DNA from: Gammaproteobacteria bacterium SG8_30
Lineage (GTDB): Bacteria; Pseudomonadota; Gammaproteobacteria; Steroidobacterales; Steroidobacteraceae
Assembly: GCA_001303245.1 (NCBI GenBank)
Contig: LJNS01000009.1
Coordinates: 1 to 40,287 of the forward strand
Length of the DNA stretch: 40,287 bases
Reading direction: 5' to 3'
The stretch's first letter is position 1, and each line of letters opens with the position of its first letter. This document shows, in pieces, positions 27,055-37,648 of this stretch. A model generated the notes under the pieces. It was not told the origin of the DNA. It did no database searches and saw only the letters and a list, made by a program, of their open reading frames with translations. A program made the translations under genes and the position numbers.

Positions 27055-27169
27055 CGTTTTTTCTCAACCAAATCCACACGCGTCCCGACACGTGCGGCCG
27101 GGTGCCGTTCCCATGGGAACGGTTGCCGCATGCGGGGGCGCGGAGGAACAACCCTACAAGGAGTTTGTC
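27055..27169 (+). promoter_or_regulatory. Probable S2-responsive rpsB leader
   Basis: An 18-base perfect palindrome (27105-27122) extends to GG/CC pairs at 27101-27102 with 27126-27127, followed by a GC-rich segment and the Shine-Dalgarno AAGGAG (27158-27163). Gammaproteobacterial rpsB leaders are known to bind S2 and repress their own translation. Identity with that family is inferred from position and shape, not aligned. Confidence 0.45.
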
Positions 27170-28174
27170 ATGGCCAGCGTGTCCATGCGGCAGATGCTGG
27201 AGGCGGGTGTGCATTTCGGCCACCAGACCCGCTTCTGGAACCCGAAGATGGCCCCCTACATCTTCGGCGAGCGCAACAAGATCCACATCATCAACCTCGA
27301 GAAGTCCCTCCCCCTGTACGGTGAGGCGGCGGAGTTCATCAAGTCGGTCGTGGCCGACGGCGGCACGGTCCTGTTCGTCGGCACCAAGCGCAGCGCGCGC
27401 GAGGCCATCCACGCGGAGGCCACCCGCTGCGCCATGCCCTACGTCAACCAGCGCTGGCTGGGCGGCATGCTGACCAACTTCAAGACCATCCGCGGCTCGA
27501 TCCGCCGGCTGCAGGAGATCGAGGAGCTGCAGGAGAGCGGCGCGCTCGACCGCCGCAGCAAGAAGGAGGCACAGATGCTGCGCCGCGAGCTCGACAAGCT
27601 CACCCGCAGCCTCGGTGGCATCAAGGACATGAACAGCCTGCCCGACGCCCTGTTCGTCGTCGACGTCGGCCACGAGCAGATCGCCGTGGCCGAGGCGCGC
27701 AAGCTCGGCATTCCCGTGGTGGCGGTGGTCGACACCAACTGCTCCCCCGACGGGGTCGACTACATGATTCCCGGCAACGACGACGCCATGCGAGCCATCC
27801 AGCTGTATGCCGCCGGCGTGGCGGAGGCGGTACTGGAGGGCAAGGCGGCGGCCCCGGCGATGCCCGTGGGAGAGGACGAGTTCGTCGAGCTCGACGAGGA
27901 GGGCAACCCCCGCCGCAAGTCGGCGTCGAAGCCGGCGCCGCGGCGCGCCGCCGCGAGCCGGCGCAAGCCCGCACGCGGAGGTGCCCGCAAGCCCGCTCCC
28001 GCTCCCGCTCCGGCTCCCGCAGTCGCCGAAGGTGATTCGGCGCCCGCTGCCGCAGCAGCCGAGGCCGATCCGGCTCCGGCCGCGACGGACGATGCGGAGG
28101 ACGTCGAGGTGGTCGACGAGGAGAAGTCGGCACGGCGGCGCAAGTCCCGCAAGGCCGACGACGACGCGGAGTGA
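27170..28174 (+). CDS. rpsB: Small ribosomal subunit protein S2 with long C-terminal tail
   Basis: 334 residues against 241 in E. coli. The core (1 to ~226) is a normal S2: [32 protein letters not shown] and [20 protein letters not shown] are all conserved. The extra ~108 residues are low complexity: a basic part (248-275), Ala-Pro repeats (276-305), an acidic part (307-318), a basic cluster (320-328) and an acidic end. Such a tail may bind rRNA or other factors near the 30S head/body junction; this is inference. The frame ends 9 bases before tsf. Confidence 0.97.
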   Translation: MASVSMRQMLEAGVHFGHQTRFWNPKMAPYIFGERNKIHIINLEKSLPLYGEAAEFIKSVVADGGTVLFVGTKRSAREAIHAEATRCAMPYVNQRWLGGMLTNFKTIRGSIRRLQEIEELQESGALDRRSKKEAQMLRRELDKLTRSLGGIKDMNSLPDALFVVDVGHEQIAVAEARKLGIPVVAVVDTNCSPDGVDYMIPGNDDAMRAIQLYAAGVAEAVLEGKAAAPAMPVGEDEFVELDEEGNPRRKSASKPAPRRAAASRRKPARGGARKPAPAPAPAPAVAEGDSAPAAAAAEADPAPAATDDAEDVEVVDEEKSARRRKSRKADDDAE

Positions 28175-28183
28175 GGTGAGTCG

Positions 28184-29074
28184 ATGAACATCTCGGCAGC
28201 AGACGTGAAGGCCCTGCGCGATCGGACCGGCGCGGGGATGATGGAGTGCAAGAGGGCGCTGATCGAGGCCGGCGGCGACCTCGACCGGGCCGCGGAGGAA
28301 ATGCGCAAGGCCGGGCTCGCCAAGGCCGACAAGAAGGCCGGCCGCGTGGCCGCGGAGGGCACGATCACGATCGAGCGCAGCGACGACGGTCGGACCGCCG
28401 TCATGGTCGAGGCGAACTCGGAGACCGATTTCGTGGCCCGCCAGGACGAGTTCCAGCAATTCGCTGCCGGAGTCGCGCACGCGGCGCTGGCCGCGGGCGC
28501 TGCGCAGCTTGAGGACGTGCTCGGGCTCGGTCTCGAGGGCGGGGCCAGCGTCGAGGACACCCGCCGGGAACTGATTGCCCGCATCGGCGAGAACATCACC
28601 CTGCGCCGCGTCGCTCGGCTGTCGGCGCCGACCGTGGTCGGGACCTACGTGCACGGCGGCCGCATCGGCGTGATCGTCGGGCTCGAAGGGGGAGACGAGG
28701 CCCTGGCGCGGGACCTCGCCATGCACGTGGCGGCGTCCAGCCCGCAGTACGTGGCCCCCGCGGACGTCCCCGCGGAGCAGGTCGACAAGGAGCGCGAGAT
28801 CCTGTCTGCCCAGGCGGCCCAGGAAGGCAAGCCCGCAGAGATCGTCGCCAGGATGGTCGAGGGTCGCATCCGCAAGTACCTGGCGGAAATCTGCCTCGTG
28901 GGCCAGCCGTTCGTGAAGGATCCGGACCGTACGGTGGAGAAGCTGCTCGCGGCGGCGGGAGCGAAGGTCACGGGCTTCGTCCGCTTCGAGGTCGGCGAGG
29001 GCATCGAGAAGAAGCAGGAAAATTTCGCCGACGAGGTCATGGCGCAGGTCAAGGCGGCCGAGGGTCGCCGCTGA
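28184..29074 (+). CDS. tsf: Elongation factor Ts
   Basis: 296 residues. EF-Ts exchanges GDP for GTP on EF-Tu. The N-terminal UBA-like domain is [19 protein letters not shown]; the EF-Tu contact TDFV is at 81-84 ([11 protein letters not shown]); the dimerisation and C-terminal modules follow, with VGQPFVKDP. It is co-transcribed with rpsB (9-base gap; GAGGTGAG serves as Shine-Dalgarno). A strong hairpin follows. Confidence 0.97.
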   Translation: MNISAADVKALRDRTGAGMMECKRALIEAGGDLDRAAEEMRKAGLAKADKKAGRVAAEGTITIERSDDGRTAVMVEANSETDFVARQDEFQQFAAGVAHAALAAGAAQLEDVLGLGLEGGASVEDTRRELIARIGENITLRRVARLSAPTVVGTYVHGGRIGVIVGLEGGDEALARDLAMHVAASSPQYVAPADVPAEQVDKEREILSAQAAQEGKPAEIVARMVEGRIRKYLAEICLVGQPFVKDPDRTVEKLLAAAGAKVTGFVRFEVGEGIEKKQENFADEVMAQVKAAEGRR

Positions 29075-29106
29075 GGCGCCCGGGTCGGGCTACTCACTTT
29101 GCCTTG

Positions 29107-29132
29107 GAGAACCCCGCGCAGGCGGGGTTCTC
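29107..29132 (+). terminator. rpsB-tsf terminator
   Basis: GAGAACCCCGC (29107-29117) pairs perfectly with 29122-29132 around the loop GCAG. The tail is TATAAT rather than a T-run, so termination may be partial and pyrH may be read through. Confidence 0.65.
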
Positions 29133-29138
29133 TATAAT
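29133..29138 (+). promoter_or_regulatory. Candidate -10 of pyrH
   Basis: A perfect TATAAT starts directly after the tsf terminator stem, 27 bases before the pyrH ATG. The -35 position (29110-29115) lies inside the stem and matches poorly. Confidence 0.35.
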
Positions 29139-29165
29139 CGCCGGCAGCAGACGACGGAGCGCAGG

Positions 29166-29897
29166 ATGTCCGAGGACCCCGGCCGGCCCCTGAAGCGGAT
29201 CCTCCTCAAGCTGAGCGGCGAGGCCCTGCTCGGAGACGAGGACTACGGCATCGACCCGAAGGTCCTCAGGCGGATCGCCGGCGAGGTCCGGGACGTCATG
29301 ACCCGGGGCATCGAGGTCGCTGTGGTCATCGGGGGCGGCAACCTGTTCCGCGGTGCAGGTCTCGCGCGGGCCGGCATGGACCGCGTCACCGCCGATCACA
29401 TGGGCATGCTCGCGACGGTCATGAACGCGCTCGCGCTGCAGGACGCCCTCGAGCAGCTCGGTGCCGATTCCCGTGTGATGTCCGCGCTGCGGGTCCAGCA
29501 GGTCTGCGAGGACTACATCCGCAGGCGGGCCATCCGGCACCTCGAGAAGGGTCGCTGCGTGATCATGGCGGCGGGGACGGGCAACCCGTTCTTCACGACG
29601 GACACGGCGGCATCGCTTCGGGCGATCGAGATCGAGGCCGACCTGCTGCTCAAGGCAACCAAGGTGAACGGCGTCTATGACGACGATCCCGTTCGCAACC
29701 CGAAGGCAGAGCGCTATGCGCGGCTGTCGTTCGACAAGGTGCTTGCCGACCGGCTCGGCGTCATGGACGCGACGGCGATCGTGATGTGCCGCGACAACGA
29801 CCTGCCGCTTCGGGTGTTCAACTTGTTCAACGCCGGCGACCTCATTCGCATCGTGGACGGGGAGGACGTGGGCACGCTGGTAGCGAACGGGCTCTGA
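29166..29897 (+). CDS. pyrH: UMP kinase PyrH
   Basis: 243 residues, amino-acid-kinase fold. It phosphorylates UMP to UDP and is feedback-inhibited by UTP in the family. Motifs: [11 protein letters not shown] (13-23), [10 protein letters not shown] (54-63), [17 protein letters not shown] and [13 protein letters not shown]. Gene order tsf-pyrH-frr is standard. frr follows after 16 bases. Confidence 0.97.
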   Translation: MSEDPGRPLKRILLKLSGEALLGDEDYGIDPKVLRRIAGEVRDVMTRGIEVAVVIGGGNLFRGAGLARAGMDRVTADHMGMLATVMNALALQDALEQLGADSRVMSALRVQQVCEDYIRRRAIRHLEKGRCVIMAAGTGNPFFTTDTAASLRAIEIEADLLLKATKVNGVYDDDPVRNPKAERYARLSFDKVLADRLGVMDATAIVMCRDNDLPLRVFNLFNAGDLIRIVDGEDVGTLVANGL

Positions 29898-29913
29898 GTC
29901 CCGGGAGAATCCT

Positions 29914-30471
29914 ATGTTCGAAGACATCAAGAAAGACGCCAATGAGCGCATGACCAAGTGCATCGTCAGCCTGAACGAGCACTTCAAGCGGATGCGGACC
30001 GGACGGGCCAACGTGGGCCTGCTCGACGGCATCCGGGTCGAGTACTACGGCGCCGAGATGCCTCTCAACCAGGTGGCCAACGTGACGGTCGAGGACGCGC
30101 GGACGCTGATGATCGCGCCCTGGGACAAGTCCATGGTGCCCGTCGTCGAGAAGGCCATCATGAAGTCGGACCTCGGCCTGACGCCCGCGACCGCCGGCAC
30201 GACGATCCGGCTGCCACTGCCGGCCATGACGGAGGAACGCCGCAAGGAGCTCACCAAGGTGGCCCGCCACGAGGCCGAGAACGCGCGCGTCGCCGTGCGC
30301 TCGGTCCGGCGCGACCTGATGAACGAGCTCAAGGACATGCTCAAGGAGAAGCTGATCTCGGAGGACGACGATCACCGTGCGCAGGACGAGGTGCAGAAGC
30401 TCACCGACCACTACGTCGCCGAGATCGACTCGATCCTGGCCGAGAAGGAGAAGGAACTCCTGCAGGTCTGA
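29914..30471 (+). CDS. frr: Ribosome recycling factor
   Basis: 185 residues, exactly the family length. With EF-G it splits post-termination ribosomes. The opening three-helix strand ([20 protein letters not shown]) and the ending [20 protein letters not shown] are the characteristic parts of domain I; domain II ([15 protein letters not shown]) lies between. GGGAG precedes the ATG. Confidence 0.97.
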   Translation: MFEDIKKDANERMTKCIVSLNEHFKRMRTGRANVGLLDGIRVEYYGAEMPLNQVANVTVEDARTLMIAPWDKSMVPVVEKAIMKSDLGLTPATAGTTIRLPLPAMTEERRKELTKVARHEAENARVAVRSVRRDLMNELKDMLKEKLISEDDDHRAQDEVQKLTDHYVAEIDSILAEKEKELLQV

Positions 30472-30501
30472 CGGCCTGCACCACGCGCCGGGAGTTCCCG
30501 A

Positions 30502-31254
30502 ATGTCGTCCCAGGACCCTTCCAAGTCGTCGGTCGTCGTGCCGCAGCACGTGGCCGTGATCATGGACGGCAATGGACGCTGGGCGAAGCGTCGCGGGCAG
30601 CGGCGGACGGCCGGGCATCGCGCGGGCTTCAAGGCGGTGCGCTCCATGGTGGAGCACTCCGTGCGACGCGGCGTCGGCGCACTGACCCTCTTCGCGTTTT
30701 CGAGCGAGAACTGGCGCCGGCCCGAGGACGAGGTCGGGGTGCTCATGCAGCTGTTCGTGGAGGCCCTGCAGCGGGAAGTCGACGAGCTCGTCGAGCAGGG
30801 TGTCAGGCTGCGTTTCATCGGCGAGCGCGAGCGCCTCGCTCCTCGCCTGCGCGAGGCGATGACCAACAGCGAGCAGCGGACCGCCGGCAATGCCCGGCTG
30901 CAGCTGTTCGTGGCAGTGTCCTACGGCGGGCGCTGGGACCTCGTGCAGGCGGCCCGCAGCCTCGCGCGTGACGTCCACGCGGGGCGAGTCGACCCGGCCG
31001 CGATCGACGAGAACGCCCTGGCCGCCCGGCTGTCGCTGGCAGGCGTGGCCGAGCCTGACCTGTTCATCCGCACCGGAGGCGAGCATCGCCTCAGCAACTT
31101 CCTGCTCTGGAACCTCGCCTATACCGAGCTCTATTTCTGCGACACCCTCTGGCCTGACTTCGGCCCCGACGACTACGACGCCGCGATCGCCCAGTTTGCG
31201 CGCCGCGAGCGTCGCTTCGGGCTCACCTCCGAGCAGCTGAAGGACCTCGGCTGA
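30502..31254 (+). CDS. uppS: Undecaprenyl diphosphate synthase
   Basis: 250 residues, cis-prenyltransferase. It condenses eight IPP onto FPP to make the lipid carrier for peptidoglycan and O-antigen. [17 protein letters not shown] (16-32) holds catalytic Asp22; [11 protein letters not shown] and the [15 protein letters not shown] segment bind diphosphates and form the dimer. Its stop overlaps the cdsA start by one base. Confidence 0.97.
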   Translation: MSSQDPSKSSVVVPQHVAVIMDGNGRWAKRRGQRRTAGHRAGFKAVRSMVEHSVRRGVGALTLFAFSSENWRRPEDEVGVLMQLFVEALQREVDELVEQGVRLRFIGERERLAPRLREAMTNSEQRTAGNARLQLFVAVSYGGRWDLVQAARSLARDVHAGRVDPAAIDENALAARLSLAGVAEPDLFIRTGGEHRLSNFLLWNLAYTELYFCDTLWPDFGPDDYDAAIAQFARRERRFGLTSEQLKDLG

Positions 31255-32057
31255 TGCTGCTCGCCCGGATACTGACCGCGCTGGTGCTGGTCGTGCTGCT
31301 GGTGCTCGTGCTGTTCGCGTTGCCGCCGGCTGCGGCGGTGCTTGCGCTCGGGGCGCTGACGCTGGCAGGAGCCTGGGAGTGGGCCGCCTTCGCGGGCGTA
31401 TCGAGCCCCGCGGGCCGGGCGGGCTACGTGGCGGCTTGTGCGGTGGTCATGTCGGCCCTTTGGCTGGTGGCGGCGACGCCGGCCGGATTCGCCGTGGTCA
31501 TGATCGGCGCGCTGGCCTGGTGGCTGGCGGCCTTCGGATGGGTCGTGCTCGCCCCGGGCAAGGGTCGTCCCTCGCTGGCGGCGCTGGCGGGCCTCGCGGC
31601 GCTCGCGCCCATGTGGGTCGCGCTCGAGCACCTCTATGCGGCGGGCCCCGAGGGACGCGAACTGATCATCTTCGTGCTGGTGCTGGCGGGCGCCGCCGAC
31701 GTCGGGGCGTATTTCGCGGGACGCCGCTTCGGCCGCCACAAGCTCGCGCCGCGCGTGAGCCCCAACAAGACCTGGGAGGGCGTCCTGGGCGGCCTGCTGG
31801 CCAGCGCTCTCGTGGCATGGTTCGGACACACGTGGTTCGGTCTGCCCACCACGGCGTTCGTGACGATCTGCGTCGCGGCCGTGCTGGCGTCTATCGTCGG
31901 CGACCTGACGGAGAGCATGTTCAAGCGCAAGGTGGGGCTCAAGGACAGTGGCTCGATCCTCCCGGGCCACGGCGGCGTGCTGGACCGCATCGACAGCCTC
32001 ACCGCGGCCGTCCCGGTGTTCGCGCTCGGGCTCGCCTGGATGGGAGCCCTGCCGTGA
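31254..32057 (+). CDS. cdsA: Phosphatidate cytidylyltransferase CdsA
   Basis: 267 residues with about seven or eight membrane helices. It makes CDP-diacylglycerol from phosphatidate and CTP at the inner membrane, the branch point of phospholipid synthesis. The family signature at the C-terminus is clear: [19 protein letters not shown] then [13 protein letters not shown]. It overlaps uppS by 1 base and dxr by 4 (GTGA). Confidence 0.96.
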   Translation: MLLARILTALVLVVLLVLVLFALPPAAAVLALGALTLAGAWEWAAFAGVSSPAGRAGYVAACAVVMSALWLVAATPAGFAVVMIGALAWWLAAFGWVVLAPGKGRPSLAALAGLAALAPMWVALEHLYAAGPEGRELIIFVLVLAGAADVGAYFAGRRFGRHKLAPRVSPNKTWEGVLGGLLASALVAWFGHTWFGLPTTAFVTICVAAVLASIVGDLTESMFKRKVGLKDSGSILPGHGGVLDRIDSLTAAVPVFALGLAWMGALP

Positions 32058-33247
32058 CCACCGGCGTCGCCATCCTCGGTTCCACGGGCTCGATCGGCCT
32101 GAGTACGCTCGACGTGGTGCGCAGGCACCCGGACCGCTTCAGGGTGGTCGCGCTGGCGGCGCGATCGAACGGTGCCCGCCTGCTCGAGCAGTGCCTCGAA
32201 TTCCGACCGTTCGTCGCGGCGCTTGCGGAGTCCGCCGCAGCCGACGGACTGCGTCAGGAACTGGACCGGCACGAGTGCGCCACGCGCGTGCTCGCCGGAC
32301 AGGCTGGGCTCGAGGCGGCCGCTTCCCTGCCGGAGGCCGCGCAGGTGATGGCCGCGATCGTCGGCGCCGCCGGGCTCAAGCCGACGCTGGCTGCGGCGGC
32401 CGCCGGCAAGCGGGTGCTGCTGGCCAACAAGGAGTCGCTCGTCTGCGCCGGGCGGCTGCTGATGGAGGCCGTGTGCCGATCCGGCGCGGAGCTCGTGCCC
32501 ATCGACAGCGAGCACAATGCCGTGTTCCAGTGTCTGCCGCAGCCCGCCGTAGCCGGGACCCGCGCGGCCGGCGTGCGGCGCATCGTGCTGACTGCCTCAG
32601 GCGGGCCGCTGCGCGGCTGCAGCCCGGAGGCGCTCGAAGCCGTCACGCCGGAGCAGGCGGTCGCACACCCGAACTGGAGCATGGGCCGCAAGATCTCGGT
32701 GGATTCCGCCACGCTGATGAACAAGGGCCTGGAGCTGATCGAGGCCTGCTGGCTGTTCGGCGTGGGGCCATCGGTCGTGGACGTGGTCGTGCATCCGCAG
32801 AGCGTCGTCCACTCGATGGTGGAGTACACCGACGGCTCCGTCCTGGCGCAGCTCGGCAACCCGGACATGCGCACGCCCATCGCCCACGCGATGGGCTGGC
32901 CGGACCGGATCGAGTCCGGTGTAAAATCGCTCGATTTGGTGGAGGTCGGACGGCTCGACTTCGAGACGCCCGACCTGGAGCGCTTTCCGTGCCTGCGGCT
33001 CGCGCGCGAGGCGGCCGAGGCCGGTGGAACCGCGCCGGCCGTGCTGAACGCCGCGAACGAGGTGGCGGTCGCGGCGTTCCTCGAGGGGCGGCTGAACTTT
33101 ACGGGCATTGCCGGGGTCATTGACAGCGTGCTGAATCGACACGAAATACGGCCGGTGAGCGAGCTGGCGGATGCCCTGGCGGCGGACGGCTGGGCACGCG
33201 AAGCAGCAAACCGTATCACCAGCGAGTGGGGAGCGGCGACCGCATGA
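32054..33247 (+). CDS. dxr: 1-deoxy-D-xylulose 5-phosphate reductoisomerase
   Basis: 397 residues from a GTG overlapping the cdsA stop. It converts DXP to MEP using NADPH, the committed step of non-mevalonate isoprenoid synthesis that feeds UppS. Motifs: GSTGSIG (9-15) for [17 protein letters not shown], the metal-binding [15 protein letters not shown] and [14 protein letters not shown]. Length and order are normal. It overlaps rseP by 4 bases. Confidence 0.97.
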   Translation: MTTGVAILGSTGSIGLSTLDVVRRHPDRFRVVALAARSNGARLLEQCLEFRPFVAALAESAAADGLRQELDRHECATRVLAGQAGLEAAASLPEAAQVMAAIVGAAGLKPTLAAAAAGKRVLLANKESLVCAGRLLMEAVCRSGAELVPIDSEHNAVFQCLPQPAVAGTRAAGVRRIVLTASGGPLRGCSPEALEAVTPEQAVAHPNWSMGRKISVDSATLMNKGLELIEACWLFGVGPSVVDVVVHPQSVVHSMVEYTDGSVLAQLGNPDMRTPIAHAMGWPDRIESGVKSLDLVEVGRLDFETPDLERFPCLRLAREAAEAGGTAPAVLNAANEVAVAAFLEGRLNFTGIAGVIDSVLNRHEIRPVSELADALAADGWAREAANRITSEWGAATA

Positions 33248-34620
33248 CCGGGACGGTGCTGACATCGCTTCTTGCCTTCATCGTGGCCATCGGCGTGCTG
33301 GTCGCCGTGCACGAGTTCGGGCACTTCTGGGTGGCCCGCAAGCTCGGCTTCAAGGTGCTGCGCTTCTCGATCGGCTTCGGACGCCCGCTCGTCACGCGCA
33401 AGGGCGCGGCCCCCGACCACACCGAGTACGTGATCGCCGCGATCCCTTTGGGCGGATACGTCAAGATGCTGGACGAGCGCGAGGGGCCCGTGGCGCCTGA
33501 GGATGCCGCGCGGTCCTTCCAGCGCCGGCCGCCGCTTGCCCGCATCGCGGTGCTGCTCGCAGGGCCCGGATTCAACTTCCTGTTCGCGGTGTTCGCCTTC
33601 TGGCTGCTGTTCATGTACGGCGTGCCGGGGCTCAAGCCCGTCGTCGGCGACGTGACGCTCGGCTCGATCGCGGCCGAGGCGGGCCTGCGGCGCGACGACA
33701 GGATTCTCGCGGTCGACGGCGAGCCGGTCGCCACGCGGGAACAGGCGGTGCTCGGCATCCTGGACTCGCTGGTCGATCAAGGCGGCGTCCCGCTCACGGT
33801 GGCACACGGCGACGGCCCGGGCCGCGACGTGACGCTCGTCGTGCCGGTGGAACGGCGCCGCGAGCTCACGGAGCCGGGCGCGCTGCTGTCGGGTCTCGGG
33901 CTGTCGTTCTGGGTGCCCCGACTGCCGGTCGTGGTGGGCCAGGTCGTCGAAGGGGGAACGGCGCAGGCGGCCGGCCTCGAGCCCGGCGACGAGATCACGG
34001 CGGTCGACGGCGAGCCCGTGGACGATTTCGTGCGCTTCGTGGAGATCGTCCGCGCCCGTCCGGGCGAGACGCTACGTCTCGATGTCCGGCGGGGAAACTC
34101 GGACAGGCGGATCGACGTGGAGGTCGGGAGGGAACTCGAGGATGGCGAAGCCGTGGGACGCATCGGCATGATCCCGGGCGGGTCGGCGGCCTTCCCGGAG
34201 TGGATGCGCACGGAGGAGCGCTACAACCCGATCGTGGCGGTGAAGCCGGCGCTGGCCGAGACCTGGTCCAAGACGGTCCTGACGGTCAAGTTCCTGTGGC
34301 GGATGGTCACCGGCGACGTGTCGACCAAGAACATCTCAGGCCCGATCAACATCGCCCAGTACGCCGGGCTGTCTGCGCTCGGCGGCGTGACGTACTTCCT
34401 CGGCTTCCTGGCGCTGGTCAGCATCTCGCTCGGCGTGCTCAACCTGCTACCGATCCCCATCCTCGACGGCGGACAGGTGCTCTACCAGGTCGCCGAGATC
34501 GTCAAGGGCAAGCCGCTGTCCGACGAGGCGCAACTGCTTGGCCAGAAGGTGGGCATCGCCTTCCTGGTCGCGCTGATGGGATTCGCCTTCTACAACGACA
34601 TCGCCAGGCTCGTCGGCTAG
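33244..34620 (+). CDS. rseP: Site-2 intramembrane zinc protease RseP
   Basis: 458 residues. It cleaves the anti-sigma factor RseA within the membrane, releasing sigma-E in response to outer-membrane stress. The zinc motif HEFGH is at 23-27 in the first helix; LDG around Asp408 ([12 protein letters not shown]) gives the third ligand. Two PDZ domains (~115-200, ~220-300) lie in the periplasm. The start is the ATG overlapping the dxr stop; six codons upstream in frame belong to the dxr region. It precedes bamA, as is usual. Confidence 0.96.
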   Translation: MTGTVLTSLLAFIVAIGVLVAVHEFGHFWVARKLGFKVLRFSIGFGRPLVTRKGAAPDHTEYVIAAIPLGGYVKMLDEREGPVAPEDAARSFQRRPPLARIAVLLAGPGFNFLFAVFAFWLLFMYGVPGLKPVVGDVTLGSIAAEAGLRRDDRILAVDGEPVATREQAVLGILDSLVDQGGVPLTVAHGDGPGRDVTLVVPVERRRELTEPGALLSGLGLSFWVPRLPVVVGQVVEGGTAQAAGLEPGDEITAVDGEPVDDFVRFVEIVRARPGETLRLDVRRGNSDRRIDVEVGRELEDGEAVGRIGMIPGGSAAFPEWMRTEERYNPIVAVKPALAETWSKTVLTVKFLWRMVTGDVSTKNISGPINIAQYAGLSALGGVTYFLGFLALVSISLGVLNLLPIPILDGGQVLYQVAEIVKGKPLSDEAQLLGQKVGIAFLVALMGFAFYNDIARLVG

Positions 34621-34642
34621 GCGCACGGGGAGTCGCCGCTTC

Positions 34643-37078
34643 ATGTTGCGAAGGCTCATAGGAAGCATCCTGCTTGCGCACGCCCCGGCAATGGCCATGG
34701 CCCAGACCGGCGAAGCGTTCACCGTCGGCGACATCCGCGTGGAGGGCCTGCAGCGCATCTCCGAGGGCACGGTGTACAACTACCTGCCGGTCAACATCGG
34801 CGACCGGCTGGACACGCGCCGGCAGCAGGAGGCGATCCGCGCCCTGTTCGCGACCGGCTTCTTCCGGGACATCGAGCTCAGGCGCGACGGCAATACGCTG
34901 GTGGTGGCGGTGCTCGAGCGACCTTCGATAGAAAGCTTCACCATCACCGGCAACAAGGACATCAAGACGGAGGACCTCGAGCGTTCCTTGCGCGGCGTGG
35001 GCCTCACCCAGGGCAAGACCTTCGACCGGTCGGTGCTCGAGGAAGTGACGAGCTTCCTGACCGACCAGTACTTCAGCCGCGGCAAGTACGGCGTCAGGGT
35101 CGATACGACGGTGGAGGAGGTGCCGGGCAACAAGGTGCGCGTGGCCATCGACATCGTCGAGGGCAAACGGGCCAAGATCCGCCAGATCAACATCGTCGGC
35201 AACGAGGTCTACGAGGAGAAGGAGCTGCTCGACGACTTCGAGCTCTCCGAGCCCAACTGGCTTTCCTGGTACCGACAGGACGACCGCTACTCGCGCGAGT
35301 CGCTGCAGGGCGACCTCGAGAAGCTGACGTCCTACTACCAGGACCGCGGCTATGCGAATTTCCGCATCCTCTCCACGCAGGTCGCCATCGCCCCCGGGAA
35401 GGAGGACATCTTCATCACGGTGAACGTCGACGAGGGCGAGGTGTACAAGGTCGGCGAGGTCAAGCTGGCCGGGAAGATGGTGGTGCCCGAGGCGCAGCTC
35501 AGGCGGCTCCTGCTCGTGCAGCCCGGGCAGACCTACTCCCGGCAGCTCATCACGCAGACCCAGGAGCTGATCTCGCTGCGGCTCGGGCAGGACGGCTACG
35601 CCTTTGCCAAGATCGACCCGGTCCCCCAGGAGGACGAGGAGGGCAACGTCGTCAACCTGACCTTCTTCGTGGACCCGGGCAACCGGGTCTACGTCCGCCG
35701 CATCAACTTCGAAAACACGAGCGCGATCGACGACGAGGTGCTCAGGCGCGAGATCCGCCAGCTCGAGGGATCCTACCTGTCGAACGCCCTGCTCGAGCGC
35801 TCGAAGGAGCGCATCCAGCGGCTGCCCTACATCGAGAGCGTCGAGTTCGAGACGCAGCCCGTGCCGGGGACGCCGGACCTGGTGGATGTCGATTTCGACA
35901 TCAAGGAAGGGCTGCCGGGCCAGTTCAGCGGCGGCATCGGCTATTCGGGCTCGCAGGGCGCCATCCTGAACGGCAGCTTCGTGCATTCCAATTTCATGGG
36001 CAGCGGCGAGCGCGTGGCCGTCGAGCTGTCGGGTGGGCGGTACTCGAAGGTCTACGCCTTCACGCATACCGATCCCTACACCAACATCGACGGGGTGGGC
36101 CGCACCTTCGGCCTGCAGTACCGCGACATCACCCAGTTCGTGTCCGCCGCGTCCGAGTTCTCGACCCAGACCGCCGCGGCGACGCTCGAGTACGCCTACC
36201 CGATCTCGGAGTACCAGGGCGTGCGCTGGGGGCTTGTCGCGCAGCGCTCGGATCTGATCACGAGCGAGTTCGGAAGTGCGCAGCAGGCGATCACCTGGGT
36301 ACGGAACAACGGCAATCCGTACGAGAAAGATTTGGTGCAGCAGAGCTTCGATCCGGTGACCGGGGAGCCGATCGAGGTGGTCACCAAGCTCTACGGGACG
36401 AAGTTCAATACGTTCGAGTTCACCGCGGGCTGGTCCTACGACACCCGCAACCGCGCGCTGTTCGCCACCCGTGGCACGCGGCACGCCGTGAGCGCATCGG
36501 TCACCGTCCCGGGCAGTGAGGTCGAGTACTACGTCGTCAACTACGACCTGCTGCAGCTGATCCCCGTGTACGGCCAGTGGACCCTGGCCTTCGCGGGCGA
36601 GCTTGCCTACGGCGATGCACTCGGCAAGGACACGACCGCGCTGCCGCCCTTCCGCCAGTTCTTCGCCGGCGGCCCGGGAACCGTGCGGGGCTTCCGCGAG
36701 AGCCGGCTCGGGCCGAAGGACAGCTTCGGCAATCCCTATGGCGGCAACATGAAGGTCGTCGGGCAGGTCGAGCTGATCTTCCCCGTGCCGCAGAAGTGGC
36801 GGGCGAGCACCCGAATCAGCGCCTTCTACGACATCGGCAACGTTTTCTCCCAGGGAATGGGCGTCCAGTTTTTCGGCATCGACGGCGTGACCCCGGTGGA
36901 CTACGAGTTCGATTACAATGAGCTCAAGCAGTCCTTCGGCATCGCCGTGCAGTGGCTCGCGCCGCTCGGTATTTTCCGCTTCAGCTACGGCGTCCCTCTC
37001 AACGCCAGGAAGAGTGACGGCGTGCGTTTCCCGGACGAGACCGAGGGGTTCCAGTTCACCGTTGGTTCCGCATTCTGA
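34643..37078 (+). CDS. bamA: Outer membrane assembly factor BamA
   Basis: 811 residues. A signal peptide (1-20, ending AMAMA) is followed by five POTRA domains to ~425 and a 16-strand barrel. VRGF (681-684) is the conserved loop-6 motif that locks to the barrel interior. The last residue is Phe (TVGSAF). BamA is the essential core of the machinery that inserts beta-barrels, including the porin in this window. GGGGAG stands about 10 bases before the ATG. No odd features. Confidence 0.97.
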   Translation: MLRRLIGSILLAHAPAMAMAQTGEAFTVGDIRVEGLQRISEGTVYNYLPVNIGDRLDTRRQQEAIRALFATGFFRDIELRRDGNTLVVAVLERPSIESFTITGNKDIKTEDLERSLRGVGLTQGKTFDRSVLEEVTSFLTDQYFSRGKYGVRVDTTVEEVPGNKVRVAIDIVEGKRAKIRQINIVGNEVYEEKELLDDFELSEPNWLSWYRQDDRYSRESLQGDLEKLTSYYQDRGYANFRILSTQVAIAPGKEDIFITVNVDEGEVYKVGEVKLAGKMVVPEAQLRRLLLVQPGQTYSRQLITQTQELISLRLGQDGYAFAKIDPVPQEDEEGNVVNLTFFVDPGNRVYVRRINFENTSAIDDEVLRREIRQLEGSYLSNALLERSKERIQRLPYIESVEFETQPVPGTPDLVDVDFDIKEGLPGQFSGGIGYSGSQGAILNGSFVHSNFMGSGERVAVELSGGRYSKVYAFTHTDPYTNIDGVGRTFGLQYRDITQFVSAASEFSTQTAAATLEYAYPISEYQGVRWGLVAQRSDLITSEFGSAQQAITWVRNNGNPYEKDLVQQSFDPVTGEPIEVVTKLYGTKFNTFEFTAGWSYDTRNRALFATRGTRHAVSASVTVPGSEVEYYVVNYDLLQLIPVYGQWTLAFAGELAYGDALGKDTTALPPFRQFFAGGPGTVRGFRESRLGPKDSFGNPYGGNMKVVGQVELIFPVPQKWRASTRISAFYDIGNVFSQGMGVQFFGIDGVTPVDYEFDYNELKQSFGIAVQWLAPLGIFRFSYGVPLNARKSDGVRFPDETEGFQFTVGSAF

Positions 37079-37095
37079 CTGAGGATCTTCAACCC

Positions 37096-37626
37096 ATGTC
37101 CAGCACACTCAAGCAGACCTGGCTCGCCCTGATTGTCACGGCCGCGGCACTCGCGCCAGCCGTGGCATCGGCGGAGGTCAAGGTCGGTTTCGTCAACACC
37201 GCCAAGCTCCTCGAGGAGTCGCCGCAGGCGCGTACCGCGCAGCAGGCGCTCGAGAGCGAATTCCTGCCGCGCCAGCGCGAGCTGGCCGACCAGCAGAAGG
37301 CGCTGCAGGAGAAGGAAGAGAAGCTCAAGCGCGACGCCGCGGTCATGTCCGAGGCGGATCGCAGCAAGGCCGAGCGCGAGCTGCGCGACGGGCAGCGCGA
37401 CCTGGCGCGCCGCTTCAACGAGCTGCAGGAGGACGCCAACCTGCGGCGCAACGAGGAGTTCGCCAAGGTGCAGCGCTCGCTGCTGCAGGAAGTGCAGACC
37501 TACGCCCGGGCCAACGGTTTCGACCTGATCGTGAGCGACGGCGTGCTGTTCGCCTCGCCGGCGGTGGACGTGACCGCCCAGGTCGTCGCCGCCCTCAAGG
37601 CGAAGACGCCCTCGGCGGGCAACTGA
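37096..37626 (+). CDS. skp: Periplasmic chaperone Skp (OmpH family)
   Basis: 176 residues; signal peptide to about ASA (26). The mature protein starts with the short strand [19 protein letters not shown], then a long charged coiled coil (~45-140, [16 protein letters not shown]) forming the tentacles, and returns to the trimer body with [13 protein letters not shown]. It carries unfolded outer-membrane proteins to BamA. It lies 17 bases after bamA. Confidence 0.95.
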   Translation: MSSTLKQTWLALIVTAAALAPAVASAEVKVGFVNTAKLLEESPQARTAQQALESEFLPRQRELADQQKALQEKEEKLKRDAAVMSEADRSKAERELRDGQRDLARRFNELQEDANLRRNEEFAKVQRSLLQEVQTYARANGFDLIVSDGVLFASPAVDVTAQVVAALKAKTPSAGN

Positions 37627-37648
37627 TCGCTCCGCCGGCGCGGCCGCG

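Noticed and set aside
28171-28183. GTGAGGTGAGTCG between rpsB and tsf as a third heptad copy
   Set aside because: Only one full unit, no inverted arm, and it serves as the tsf Shine-Dalgarno; most likely chance.
33094-33121. Sigma-E-like promoter (GAACTT, 17-base spacer, TCATTGA) upstream of rseP
   Set aside because: The bases encode the conserved [10 protein letters not shown] part of Dxr, so protein constraint explains them; the -10 match is loose.
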